Shown here piece by piece: positions 16,364 to 24,734 of a stretch of DNA of 64,000 nucleotides (the stretch's first letter is position 1; every line of letters begins with the position of its first letter). The notes under the pieces were generated by a model that did not search any database, was not told the origin of the DNA, and worked only from the letters and a program-made list of their open reading frames with translations. Both the position numbers and the translations under genes were made by a program. The stretch is from positions 1 through 64,000 of the forward strand of contig SVLW01000008.1 of the NCBI GenBank assembly GCA_015067705.1, in the 5' to 3' direction. This DNA is from Oscillospiraceae bacterium. GTDB lineage: Bacteria; Bacillota; Clostridia; Oscillospirales; QAMX01.

Positions 16364-17335
16364 ATGAAAAAACAAGCGGTACCGGCTGCGGGGCCGGTAA
16401 CAAGTGGATCGAAAGAGATAAAGATCTACAGCAGAAGAACCAGAGTCGTTCGTGAAAACCTCGAACTGTGGTCCTTCATCATCCCGGCAGCAGCGTTGAT
16501 CATCCTGTTCAACTATGCTCCGATGTATGGTATTATCATCGCGTTCCAGAATTACTTCCCCGGCAGCGATTTCTTCTCTGAGAGAACCGTATGGGTCGGC
16601 CTGAAGCACTTCATCGACTTTGCTAAGTCCGAGTACTTCACCCGAGTCGTTGGTAACTCCATCACCCTGAGTCTCTTGAACCTGATGTTTGGTTTCTGGC
16701 TCCCGATCATCTTCGCTCTGATCCTGAACGAGATCCGTAACCTGAAGTTCAAGAAGTTTGTTCAGACTGCCAGCTATCTGCCGTACTTCATTTCTAACGT
16801 TGTTGTCGCCGGTATGGCAATCTCCTTCTGCCAGCCCACCGGTCTGGTCAACATCATTCTCGAGGTCTTCGGCATTCAGGCAAAGTCCTGGCTGGACATC
16901 CCCGACAAGTTCCCGATGATTTACACGATCATCAACGTCTGGAAGAGCTTCGGCTTCAACAGCGTGCTTTACTTCTCCACCATCTCCGCTATCGACCCGT
17001 CTCTTTATGAGTCCGCTCGTATCGACGGTGGTAACCGTTGGCATCAGTGCTGGCACATCACCCTGCCCGGTCTGAAGAGCATCATCGCCATTCAGTTCAT
17101 CCTGGCTCTGGGCGGCATCCTGAACGCCAACTCCGACCTGATCATCCTGATCTACAACCCGGCAACTTATGAGACCGCTGACGTTATCGGTTCCTATACC
17201 TACCGTGAAGGTATCACCAACGGTAAGTACAGCTACACCACCGCTGTTGGTCTGTTCATGTCCGCTATTGGCTTTACTCTGACGTTCATCGCCAATAAGG
17301 TCAGTAACTGGCTCACCGGCTTCGGACTTTGGTAA
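16364..17335 (+). CDS. ABC sugar transporter permease, LplB/UgpA type
   Basis: 323 residues with six predicted membrane segments beginning near residue 36 (SFIIPAAALIILFNYAPMYG). The permease-ATPase coupling EAA loop is SLYESARIDGGNRWHQCWHITLPGL. FNYAPMYGIIIAFQNY and WVGLKHF are typical of the LplB family of oligosaccharide importers. It is the first gene of a two-permease unit. Codon use is strikingly biased (ATC, TTC, AAC, CGT, GGT) compared with the neighbouring GH42 gene, which suggests high expression. No ATPase is present; these systems often use a shared MsmX-type ATPase. Confidence 0.92.
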   Translation: MKKQAVPAAGPVTSGSKEIKIYSRRTRVVRENLELWSFIIPAAALIILFNYAPMYGIIIAFQNYFPGSDFFSERTVWVGLKHFIDFAKSEYFTRVVGNSITLSLLNLMFGFWLPIIFALILNEIRNLKFKKFVQTASYLPYFISNVVVAGMAISFCQPTGLVNIILEVFGIQAKSWLDIPDKFPMIYTIINVWKSFGFNSVLYFSTISAIDPSLYESARIDGGNRWHQCWHITLPGLKSIIAIQFILALGGILNANSDLIILIYNPATYETADVIGSYTYREGITNGKYSYTTAVGLFMSAIGFTLTFIANKVSNWLTGFGLW

Positions 17336-17353
17336 GAAAGGGGGACTACTACA

Positions 17354-18262
17354 ATGGCTAAGAATCCGAATAAGATCAGAGAAGGCAATATTGCATTTGA
17401 CGTTCTGTTCTATGCACTGGCTGTTTTCTTTGCATTCATCACTCTGTACCCGATGTACTACGTCCTGATCCTCTCTCTGAGTAATCCGAACGCTGCTGCA
17501 TCCATGCGTGTCTTCTGGTGGCCGAAGGGCTTCTTCCTTGACGGTTATAAGAACATCGTCACCGACCGTAACCTGTGGCTGTCCTATCGTAACTCCATCT
17601 TCTATGCAGGCGCCTGCTGCGTCTTCATGCTGATCACCTGCTCCATGTGTGCATACCCGCTGACTTCTAGAGCTCTGCGCGGCAGAAAGTATCTCACTTT
17701 CTTCCTCCTGATCCCGATGTATTTCAACGGCGGTATCATCCCGAGCTTCCTGATGATCCAGAAGCTGGGCCTCTATAACACCCCCTGGGCTGTTATTCTC
17801 CCCGGTTCCGTTTCCATCTGGTACATCATCCTCTTCCGTTCGTTCTTCCGTACGATCGGTGAGTCCCTGCGTGAAGCTGCCATGATCGACGGTGCGAACC
17901 ACTATCGTGTGTTCTTCAACCTCTTCATGCCGAACTCCAAGGCTATTCTCGCAGTTATCGCTCTGTACACCATCATCGGTCAGTGGAACAGCTGGTTCCA
18001 GGCTCTGATTTATCTGCCGGATACCTACTGGCAGCCCCTGCAGCTGTACCTCCGCCGCCTGCTGATCCTGCAGAACGCCTCCCTCGAATCCGTCATGAAC
18101 CTCTCTGCCGAAGCTCTTGAAGAAATGGCTAAGGAGCAGCTGTCGAATAACCAGTTGAAATATACGGTTATCTTCATCTCCACCCTGCCTATGCTCGTTG
18201 CATATCCGTTCTTCCAGAAGTACTTCGTTAAGGGCGTCATGCTGGGCTCCCTGAAGGAGTAA
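17354..18262 (+). CDS. ABC sugar transporter permease, CarB/YtcP type
   Basis: 302 residues with six membrane segments. The N-terminal DVLFYALAVFFAFITLYPMYYVLILSLSNP and the EAA loop LREAAMIDGANHYRVFFNLFMP are those of the second permease partner in LplB/CarB pairs. It follows the first permease by 18 bases with its own AAGGGGG. It shares the strong codon bias of the upstream gene. A solute-binding lipoprotein gene normally follows in such operons; here a terminator follows and then apbE, so the binding protein must be elsewhere. Confidence 0.92.
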   Translation: MAKNPNKIREGNIAFDVLFYALAVFFAFITLYPMYYVLILSLSNPNAAASMRVFWWPKGFFLDGYKNIVTDRNLWLSYRNSIFYAGACCVFMLITCSMCAYPLTSRALRGRKYLTFFLLIPMYFNGGIIPSFLMIQKLGLYNTPWAVILPGSVSIWYIILFRSFFRTIGESLREAAMIDGANHYRVFFNLFMPNSKAILAVIALYTIIGQWNSWFQALIYLPDTYWQPLQLYLRRLLILQNASLESVMNLSAEALEEMAKEQLSNNQLKYTVIFISTLPMLVAYPFFQKYFVKGVMLGSLKE

Positions 18263-18273
18263 TCTCTCGTAGT

Positions 18274-18309
18274 AAACGGGAGCAGCCAAAATGCTGCTCC
18301 CGTTTTTTT
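18274..18309 (+). terminator. Terminator of the permease operon
   Basis: ACGGGAGCAGC / GCTGCTCCCGT, 6-base loop, then eight T. Confidence 0.9.
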
Positions 18310-18327
18310 TCATTCTTTGGAGTTTTT

Positions 18328-19329
18328 ATGAAACGTGTGATTCCACTATTTTCCCTTCTTCTGCTGCTCATCGGTCTTTCTTCCTGCGCACCCGCGTCAG
18401 AGCAGACTATCTTTGCCATGGATACTGTAATGAGCCTCCGCGCCTACGGAAAAGAAGCAGAGGCGGCCATACAGGAGGCATCCACGATGCTCTATGATAT
18501 GGATGCCAGATGGTCTATCACGCGCCCAGACAGTGAAATTGGAAAGATCAATCGCTCAGACGGAAAAGCGGTCAAAGTGTCCGACGACACCTATGATCTG
18601 CTCTCTTCCGCCCTTGCGGCGGCGGAGCAGTTCTCCGGAGCCTTTGATCCTACCATCCAGCCCGTTATGGATCTGTGGGGTTTTTATTCCGATGCGCCCA
18701 CTCTGCCTGATCCGGATGCTCTGAAGGATGCCCTGGATTCTGTGGATGCTTCTCAGGTGGCGCTTTTGGAGGATCATTATGTCGTCGCTCCCGCAGAGGT
18801 CGGGATCGATCTGGGTGCCGTGGCCAAGGGATATGCCGCAGATCAGGTGCGAGACCTGCTTTTATCCAGGGGTGTTCACTCGGCGCTGTGCAATCTGGGC
18901 GGCACAGTGATGGCACTGGGTTCAAAGCCGGATGGATCGGACTGGATCGTTGCGGTGCAGCATCCGACAGTTCCCTCTGCGTATCTCTGCACGCTTGCGG
19001 TGTCGAATATGGCTGTTGTAACCTCCGGTGGTTATGAGCGGTATTTGGAGATTGATGGGAAGCAGTATCATCACATCATGGATCCCTCTACCGGCTATCC
19101 CTGTGAATCGGACTTATTATCCGTGACCATTCTCTCGGAATCCGCCCTATACGGTGATATTCTGTCTACATCGCTCTTCGTGATGGGATATGATGCCGCT
19201 ATGGAGTATTGGAGAACCTCCCGCGATTTTGAGGCGATCTTCGTTCTATCGGATGGCTCGGTATGCATGACCGGGGGTGTGGAGAACTATCTTTCGTCTT
19301 GTGAGGAACCCTGTACCTTCGTAAAGTAA
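18328..19329 (+). CDS. apbE: FAD:protein FMN transferase, lipoprotein
   Basis: 333 residues. A lipoprotein signal with lipobox LSSC lies at about 17-20, so the protein is anchored on the outer face of the membrane. ApbE attaches FMN from FAD to Ser/Thr of extracytoplasmic flavoproteins such as Rnf/Nqr subunits. Family motifs are [13 protein letters not shown], the [14 protein letters not shown] segment, [19 protein letters not shown] and the [11 protein letters not shown] segment that binds FAD/Mg. It has no membrane redox target next to it. It starts 18 bases after a strong terminator with a TTGGAG site and may rely on readthrough or a promoter I do not see. Confidence 0.94.
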   Translation: MKRVIPLFSLLLLLIGLSSCAPASEQTIFAMDTVMSLRAYGKEAEAAIQEASTMLYDMDARWSITRPDSEIGKINRSDGKAVKVSDDTYDLLSSALAAAEQFSGAFDPTIQPVMDLWGFYSDAPTLPDPDALKDALDSVDASQVALLEDHYVVAPAEVGIDLGAVAKGYAADQVRDLLLSRGVHSALCNLGGTVMALGSKPDGSDWIVAVQHPTVPSAYLCTLAVSNMAVVTSGGYERYLEIDGKQYHHIMDPSTGYPCESDLLSVTILSESALYGDILSTSLFVMGYDAAMEYWRTSRDFEAIFVLSDGSVCMTGGVENYLSSCEEPCTFVK

Positions 19330-19361
19330 AAGAGGAAAGCATATTGCTTTCCTCTTTTTTC
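19330..19361. terminator. Bidirectional terminator between apbE and the collagen-like gene
   Basis: AGAGGAAAGCA / TGCTTTCCTCT with a three-base loop, six T on the plus strand and an A-rich start for the minus strand. Confidence 0.85.
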
Positions 19362-19362
19362 G

Positions 19363-19902
19363 TTATGCCTCCAAAAGACCGGCCGCCCGCAGGCTGGCCA
19401 GCAGGGCGTTGAACTGGGTGACTACATCCTCCACGCTGGTGGCGTCAGCAACGCCTGCCGCCGGTGTGACAGTTCCCGCAGGCCCGGTAGGCCCGGTAGG
19501 GCCAACCGGACCGTCATTCCCGATCAGTCCCTGCGGCCCGGTCGGTCCGGTAGGCCCGATCTCACCGGCAGGGCCGGTAGGACCCGTGGGTCCGATGGCA
19601 CCGTCTGCACCGGCAGGACCAGCAGGACCGGTGGGCCCGATTTCACCGGCAGGCCCAGTGGGGCCGATTTCACCGGCAGGGCCAGCAGGCCCGATGGCAC
19701 CGTCTGCACCGGCAGGGCCGGGAAGACCCGGCGCGCCGATCGGTCCCTGCGGGCCAATGGGGCCCTGAGGTCCGGTGGCTCCCGTGGGGCCGGTAGGGCC
19801 GGTGGCGCCACCTCCCACAATGATGGGTCCGTAAGGCGGGAAAGGCCCCGGCGTACAGTCAATGATCCTGGTTCTGGGTTCGTTTCTATGACAATTTCTC
19901 AT
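19363..19902 (-). CDS. Collagen-like Gly-X-Y repeat protein (spore-surface type)
   Basis: 179 residues. A short N-terminal region (1-31) with two Cys is followed by 38 uninterrupted Gly-X-Y triplets (about 32-145), mainly GPT, GPA, GEI and GPQ, then a 34-residue tail ([21 protein letters not shown]). The architecture is like BclA-type exosporium filaments: short leader, collagen stalk, C-terminal head, here very small. There is no signal peptide, as expected for mother-cell-made spore proteins. AAGGAG lies 7 bases before the ATG, and a sigma-K-like promoter lies upstream. Phage fibre proteins share the tail type, but no phage genes are nearby. Confidence 0.88.
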   Translation of the reverse strand: MRNCHRNEPRTRIIDCTPGPFPPYGPIIVGGGATGPTGPTGATGPQGPIGPQGPIGAPGLPGPAGADGAIGPAGPAGEIGPTGPAGEIGPTGPAGPAGADGAIGPTGPTGPAGEIGPTGPTGPQGLIGNDGPVGPTGPTGPAGTVTPAAGVADATSVEDVVTQFNALLASLRAAGLLEA

Positions 19903-19952
19903 AGCATTGCTCCTTCAAGGCGCCGCATTCGTCCTCTCCGCGGTGCCCTCTC

Positions 19953-19981
19953 TATTCTATGCTGCGGCTCTATATTTGTGA
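19953..19981 (-). promoter_or_regulatory. Sigma-K-like promoter for the collagen-like gene
   Basis: On the minus strand, CATAGAATA fits the -10 CATANNNTA exactly, with TCACA 15 bases upstream close to the -35 consensus GMACM. No good sigma-A pair is seen in this position. Confidence 0.5.
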
Positions 19982-19998
19982 AACATTTCTAATACGGT

Positions 19999-20027
19999 TT
20001 GACATTGTATCGCGTATCCCGTATAAT
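19999..20027 (+). promoter_or_regulatory. Perfect consensus sigma-A promoter for the MoxR operon
   Basis: TTGACA, 17 bases, TATAAT. The ATG lies about 33 bases downstream after AGTGAGG. Confidence 0.9.
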
Positions 20028-20060
20028 ATAACCATACCATCTGAAAGTGAGGCTGTTACA

Positions 20061-20996
20061 ATGGATTTGAAGACCCAGATGATGAAAATGGCTGATAATA
20101 TGGAAAAGGTGCTGATCGGCAAGCGGCAGACGGTGGAGCTGGTACTCACGGCGCTTCTGGCCGGCGGCCATGTGCTGATAGAGGATGTTCCCGGCGTCGG
20201 AAAAACCAGTCTGGCCAATGCCCTGGCCAAGACTATCGGCAGCGGCTTCACCCGGATCCAGTTCACCCCGGACACGCTGCCCAGCGATGTGACCGGTGTT
20301 TCCGTCTATAATATGCAGAATGGCACCTTTGAGTACGTCAAGGGCGCTGTGATGAACAATGTGATTCTGGCGGACGAGATCAACCGCACGTCTCCCAAGA
20401 CCCAGGCCAGCCTTCTGGAAGCCATGGAAGAGGGACAGGTGACGGTGGACGGTGTGACGTATGAACTGCCGAAGCCCTTTATGGTGATCGCCACCCAGAA
20501 CCCGGTGGATTATCTGGGTACCTACAATCTCCCGGAGGCACAGCTTGACCGCTTTATGATGAAGCTGTCCATTGGCTATCCCAATCTGGAGGACGAGCGT
20601 GCCATGCTGGCCCGCTATGTGAATGGTGAACCGCTGCAGCAGCTGAGCGCCGTAGTATCCGGTGAGGAGATCACGGAGATGCAGAAGGCGGTGCGCGAAA
20701 TCGGGATCCATCCGGATATCATGGTGTACATCGTAGAAATCGTGGCTGCCACCCGTAAGAGCCGCGCACTCTCCCTGGGCGCCAGTCCCCGCGCTTCCAT
20801 CGCTCTTGCCCATGCCGCCCAGGCCACCGCTGCGCTCCATGGCCGTGATTTTGTGATCCCGGACGATGTCAAAACGGTGCTGGGCCCGGTGCTCTATCAT
20901 CGATTTGTCCTGACGCCGGAGGCCAGACTGGGCAACCAGACCCCCAAGACCATTCTGGACGAGATCCTGACGCAGATTAAGGTGCCGGTTCTTTGA
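20061..20996 (+). CDS. MoxR-family AAA+ ATPase
   Basis: 312 residues from MDLKTQMMKM; the open frame upstream crosses the promoter, so this ATG is chosen. Walker A is EDVPGVGKTS (K48, T49), Walker B VILADEINR, sensor 1 IATQNP, and the segment TYNLPEAQLDRFMM is diagnostic of MoxR. These ATPases act as chaperones for partner proteins, often VWA or DUF58 proteins. It leads a three-gene unit with DUF58 and transglutaminase genes, a conserved arrangement whose precise role is not settled. Confidence 0.93.
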   Translation: MDLKTQMMKMADNMEKVLIGKRQTVELVLTALLAGGHVLIEDVPGVGKTSLANALAKTIGSGFTRIQFTPDTLPSDVTGVSVYNMQNGTFEYVKGAVMNNVILADEINRTSPKTQASLLEAMEEGQVTVDGVTYELPKPFMVIATQNPVDYLGTYNLPEAQLDRFMMKLSIGYPNLEDERAMLARYVNGEPLQQLSAVVSGEEITEMQKAVREIGIHPDIMVYIVEIVAATRKSRALSLGASPRASIALAHAAQATAALHGRDFVIPDDVKTVLGPVLYHRFVLTPEARLGNQTPKTILDEILTQIKVPVL

Positions 20997-21011
20997 TAAG
21001 GGGGTGAGCCC

Positions 21012-22205
21012 ATGCTGCGCAATCGTCTCATATTGGCAGCGGCGATCCTTGCCACCGGCGTGTTTGCCAGCTTTTACGGCGGCAATATCCCGTATGCGCT
21101 TTTCTATCTGACGCTGTCGATCCCTGTGATTTCGTTCCTTTATACCTTTTATGTCTTTGTCCGCGTGAAGGTGTATCAGTTTATTGACAATGTGGTGGTG
21201 GTCAAGGGCCAGACCACGGGCTATACCCTGCGCGTGGCGAACGAGGATTTTTTATCCTATCAGAACTTAAAAATTTACTTTTTTATGGATATGACCACGG
21301 TGGAGGGCACCCGGCGGGACATGAACTACTGTCTCCTGCCGGGGGAGAGCGCCTCCATCGAGGCACCGCTGCGCTGTAATTACCGCGGCGTTTACTATGC
21401 CGGCGCCCGTTCTATTGAGGTGACGGATTTATTCAATCTCTTTCATCTGACCTATCCCATCCGTTCCCGCAACACTGTGACGGTGCTGCCCCGCAAGGTG
21501 CAGCTTGACAGCCTGAACATTCTGCCGGAGGACGAGGACTCCAAGAATGTGCTGTTCCGTCCGGGCGGGGCGCAGGATGAACTGGATGTGGAGATGCGCC
21601 GCTATGTGCCGGGCGATTCCCGCCGTCTGATCCATTGGAAGGCCTCTGCCCGCCGGGGCGAGCTTCTGACCCGTCAGTACACCGAGGATCTGAAGCTGGG
21701 CATTATGGTGTGCGTGGATCTGAAGCCCACGGGCCTGCGGGATATGCGGGAACGGGCAGAACTGGAAGATGATATCGTGGAGAGCAGTCTGGCCATTGCG
21801 GAGTACTGTCTTACTCATCGCACGGCCTGTGATCTCTATTACCAGTCGGAAGTGCTGGAAAAGGCCTCCGCCCGCACCCATGAGGGCTTTGAAACGTATT
21901 ACCAGCGCTGCGGCACGCTGGAATTCAAGGCGAAACAGAACGCAGGCGAACTGCTGGAACAGGTGCTTGCCAGAGAAGTGGGCGCCTATCGCTATGTGAT
22001 CATCACCCACGAACTCACCGGCGCACTCTATACTGCTGCGGTTCGCGCCACGTCTTTGGGCAATCAGGTGACGGTGATCGTCATGCACGGCGAGCGCGAC
22101 GCGGAACAGCAGCGGGTGCGGGAATTTATGCGGGAAGCATCGATTCGCGTGGTGGAGATCCGTCAGGGCGAGTCCTTCCAGGACGCGTTCCAGGCGAAAC
22201 TTTGA
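21012..22205 (+). CDS. DUF58 domain protein (VWA-like), membrane-anchored
   Basis: 397 residues. Two hydrophobic segments lie near the N-terminus (6-24 and 28-49), followed by a beta-rich region and the DUF58 core, whose hallmark is RRYVPGDSRRLIHWKASARRGELLTRQY at about residues 197-224. DUF58 proteins resemble von Willebrand A folds and pair with MoxR ATPases. It starts 16 bases after the MoxR gene with GGGGTGAG. Cytoplasmic orientation of the DUF58 domain is inferred. Function is not established beyond the gene neighbourhood. Confidence 0.9.
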   Translation: MLRNRLILAAAILATGVFASFYGGNIPYALFYLTLSIPVISFLYTFYVFVRVKVYQFIDNVVVVKGQTTGYTLRVANEDFLSYQNLKIYFFMDMTTVEGTRRDMNYCLLPGESASIEAPLRCNYRGVYYAGARSIEVTDLFNLFHLTYPIRSRNTVTVLPRKVQLDSLNILPEDEDSKNVLFRPGGAQDELDVEMRRYVPGDSRRLIHWKASARRGELLTRQYTEDLKLGIMVCVDLKPTGLRDMRERAELEDDIVESSLAIAEYCLTHRTACDLYYQSEVLEKASARTHEGFETYYQRCGTLEFKAKQNAGELLEQVLAREVGAYRYVIITHELTGALYTAAVRATSLGNQVTVIVMHGERDAEQQRVREFMREASIRVVEIRQGESFQDAFQAKL

Positions 22206-22220
22206 TGGGAGGGTGAGAAG

Positions 22221-24695
22221 ATGAAACGATCGGAATCCCGTCAGGCATGGATCCTCCGCAACATCACGGCACTCATTATGACCTTCGCCGTGACCTATGC
22301 ACTGAATGCATATTTTACCCTGCAGATCAGTCCCTGGTTTTTACTGGTGGGTGCGCTGGCCTTTGACGTGCTGGCGATGTTTGTGGATCGCCTGAAAGGC
22401 AAATGGGTCTTTTGGGGGAGTCTTCTGGGTCTCATTGTGGCCGGATGGATCGTGCTGATGATCCTGGGTGTTCCGGTCCGGGAACTGATCCGCCAGGGCG
22501 TGCTCTGGGTACAGGAGGCGGTTCGCTGGTTCCTGGACTATACCAACACGCTTGCATCCGTGCCGGACAGCCTGATCGGCAGCATGCTGCCGCCGGTGGA
22601 ACCTGTCTATACTCTGTTCTTTGCGCTGGCGGCGCTGGCCGTCTGTACCCTTGTATTCTATCCTTTGAGCGGTCACATGATCTCCCGCGGCATTTTGGCG
22701 GTGCTGTCCCTGGCCGGACTGGTCGCTATGCCCTTTTATGGGATCGAGCTGCAGAAACTGCCGCTCTTCTGTGTGGGCGTGGTGATCATTTCCTGGCTCA
22801 TCGAGCTGGTGAACCTGCAGTTTGACCGCAAGCGCGTGAGTTCCAAACGCAGTGCGGGACTCTTCCTCTATCCCGTCAGCGTGCTGCTGCTGTTTATCGC
22901 GGTGGTGCTGCCCGCCCGGGATACGCCCATCCGCTGGCAGCCCATCCGGGATCTCTTCAGCCGGATGTCCGTTACCATGGAATCCGCGGAAGTGACTCTG
23001 AAGGTCTGGTTCGGCATCATTCCGGAGAAATTCTCCGTGGAGTTTAACGGCATGACCTTCTCTGAGGAGGATGGCGGTATCGAAGTCACAGAGGAGTCAA
23101 GTCTTATGACGGTCTCCACCAACGGCAAGACGCTTTCGCCCGTCTATCTCCGCGGCAGCGTCAACAGCGATTACACCGGCTCCGGCTGGGTGGATCGTTC
23201 CGAGCTTTATTTCGGCGAAGAGGAAGTCATGATGGAGCTTTACGAGATCATGTACGCCATGCACCGCTCGAAGCTCCAGGAAGAGCCCGGCGAGGATCTC
23301 TATAAGCGCACGACGCTGTCCGTTTATTATGACGATGTGGTGACAAAAAGCCTGATGTTTTCCGCGCCCCTCAGTCAGATCGATACGGGAAAGCAGTACG
23401 CCTATGACTTCTATGGCTCCAATGTCCGCTTTGACCGGATCCAGAAGATCGGCACGGAGTACAATATGTCCTATTTCGAGACCAACTGGGGCAATCCGAA
23501 GCTGCAGGACTTTTTCCGCGATCTCCATGGCTTCCGCTATGCGGACGATGAGACCGTGGTTTCCGAACTCCAGATCGCCAAGACCAGTCCGTACCGCACG
23601 CTCTATGTGGCGGTGCATAATCCGGACGAGTCCCTATATAACGATCAGTTCCCCGATGTACTGGCAGAGCGCGCCCGCCTGATCCGGGAGGTCTATACCG
23701 GACTGCCGGAGGATCTGCCGGAGCGTGTCTATGACCTGGCCCGGGAGATCACTGCAGACGCCGGGACTACATACGATAAGATCCTGGCCATCGAGCAGTA
23801 TTTTGAGGATCGGTATACGTATACCCTGACGCCGGAGGCATTCCCGGAGGATCGGGACTTTGTGGACTGGTTCCTCTTTGAGACCGATGAGGGCTATTGT
23901 TCCTATTACGCCACGGCGGCGGCCGTTCTGGCCCGCTGTGTGGGTCTGCCGTCCCGCTATGTGGAGGGCGTCTATATCAAGGATCAGCTTTACTCCCGGG
24001 ACGAGGCAGAGGTGACGAACCTCAGCATCCATGCCTGGACGGAAGTGTATCTGGAGGGCTATGGCTGGATCCCCATTGAGCCTACCCCCGGTTATAGCTT
24101 TGGCAGCAGTCACGAATGGGAGCGTACCCCGCTTTCCAGCGGTGGCTCCACGCAGCCGGATATGCCTATGATGCCCATGATCCCGGAGCAGACCCCCGTG
24201 GAGATTCCGGAACAGGACGGCCCCAGTGCGCTGGAGCTGGCCCTTCTGGAGGCACAGCGCCGGGAAGAACTGCGCCGTTTCTGGACCTGGGCGGTCTCTA
24301 TCGCCGGCGGCGTGATCCTCCTGGTGGGGATCTTGTCCTTGATTCTGTCCCGCCGGGCCAAGGCAAGACGCTATAACCGGGCGTCGGATAACGAAAAGAT
24401 CCATCTCCTGATGCGGGAGATCCTGCGCTGTATTTCCAGTACGGGCATCCATCTGAAGGATCATGAGACCCTGATGGAATATGTGGAGCGGGCGGGCATC
24501 GGCTTTGACTTTTCCAGTATGAAGCTGCAGGAGGCGGCCATGCTCTTCATGCGGGTACGCTATGCGGGCGTGAACGCCACGCGCATGGAGGTGCTGGGCA
24601 TGTACCGCTACACCCGCGAACTGAGGCGCGAATCCCTGAAGCAGATGAGTTTCCTCAGACGCATTTATTTCTCTGTTGCACAGTTTGTACAGTAA
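22221..24695 (+). CDS. Membrane transglutaminase-like protein (TgpA type)
   Basis: 824 residues. N-terminal membrane segments occupy about 10-225, followed by an extracellular region with the transglutaminase-like domain: Cys560 in EGYCSYYATAAAVLARCVGLPSRYV and His604 in NLSIHAWTEVYLEGYGW. The third triad position, usually Asp in FDPTP, is Glu620 (PIEPTPGY). Another membrane segment lies near 690-710, and a cytoplasmic DUF4129-like tail ends the protein. It closes the MoxR-DUF58-transglutaminase unit. Peptidase rather than cross-linking activity is common for bacterial members; no substrate can be named. Confidence 0.9.
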   Translation: MKRSESRQAWILRNITALIMTFAVTYALNAYFTLQISPWFLLVGALAFDVLAMFVDRLKGKWVFWGSLLGLIVAGWIVLMILGVPVRELIRQGVLWVQEAVRWFLDYTNTLASVPDSLIGSMLPPVEPVYTLFFALAALAVCTLVFYPLSGHMISRGILAVLSLAGLVAMPFYGIELQKLPLFCVGVVIISWLIELVNLQFDRKRVSSKRSAGLFLYPVSVLLLFIAVVLPARDTPIRWQPIRDLFSRMSVTMESAEVTLKVWFGIIPEKFSVEFNGMTFSEEDGGIEVTEESSLMTVSTNGKTLSPVYLRGSVNSDYTGSGWVDRSELYFGEEEVMMELYEIMYAMHRSKLQEEPGEDLYKRTTLSVYYDDVVTKSLMFSAPLSQIDTGKQYAYDFYGSNVRFDRIQKIGTEYNMSYFETNWGNPKLQDFFRDLHGFRYADDETVVSELQIAKTSPYRTLYVAVHNPDESLYNDQFPDVLAERARLIREVYTGLPEDLPERVYDLAREITADAGTTYDKILAIEQYFEDRYTYTLTPEAFPEDRDFVDWFLFETDEGYCSYYATAAAVLARCVGLPSRYVEGVYIKDQLYSRDEAEVTNLSIHAWTEVYLEGYGWIPIEPTPGYSFGSSHEWERTPLSSGGSTQPDMPMMPMIPEQTPVEIPEQDGPSALELALLEAQRREELRRFWTWAVSIAGGVILLVGILSLILSRRAKARRYNRASDNEKIHLLMREILRCISSTGIHLKDHETLMEYVERAGIGFDFSSMKLQEAAMLFMRVRYAGVNATRMEVLGMYRYTRELRRESLKQMSFLRRIYFSVAQFVQ

Positions 24696-24698
24696 GGA

Positions 24699-24734
24699 AA
24701 CGCTCCGGGTAAACCATGGTTTACCCGGAGCGTT
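24699..24734. terminator. Perfect palindrome between convergent genes
   Basis: AACGCTCCGGGTAAACC and its exact complement form a 17-18 bp stem. It covers the stop codon of the minus-strand glycosyltransferase gene. The flanking T-tract is weak on both sides. Confidence 0.65.

Noticed and set aside
19409-19790. Short tandem DNA repeats resembling a CRISPR array or minisatellite
   Set aside because: The 9-base periodicity comes from Gly-X-Y codons of the collagen-like gene on the minus strand; there are no unique spacers.
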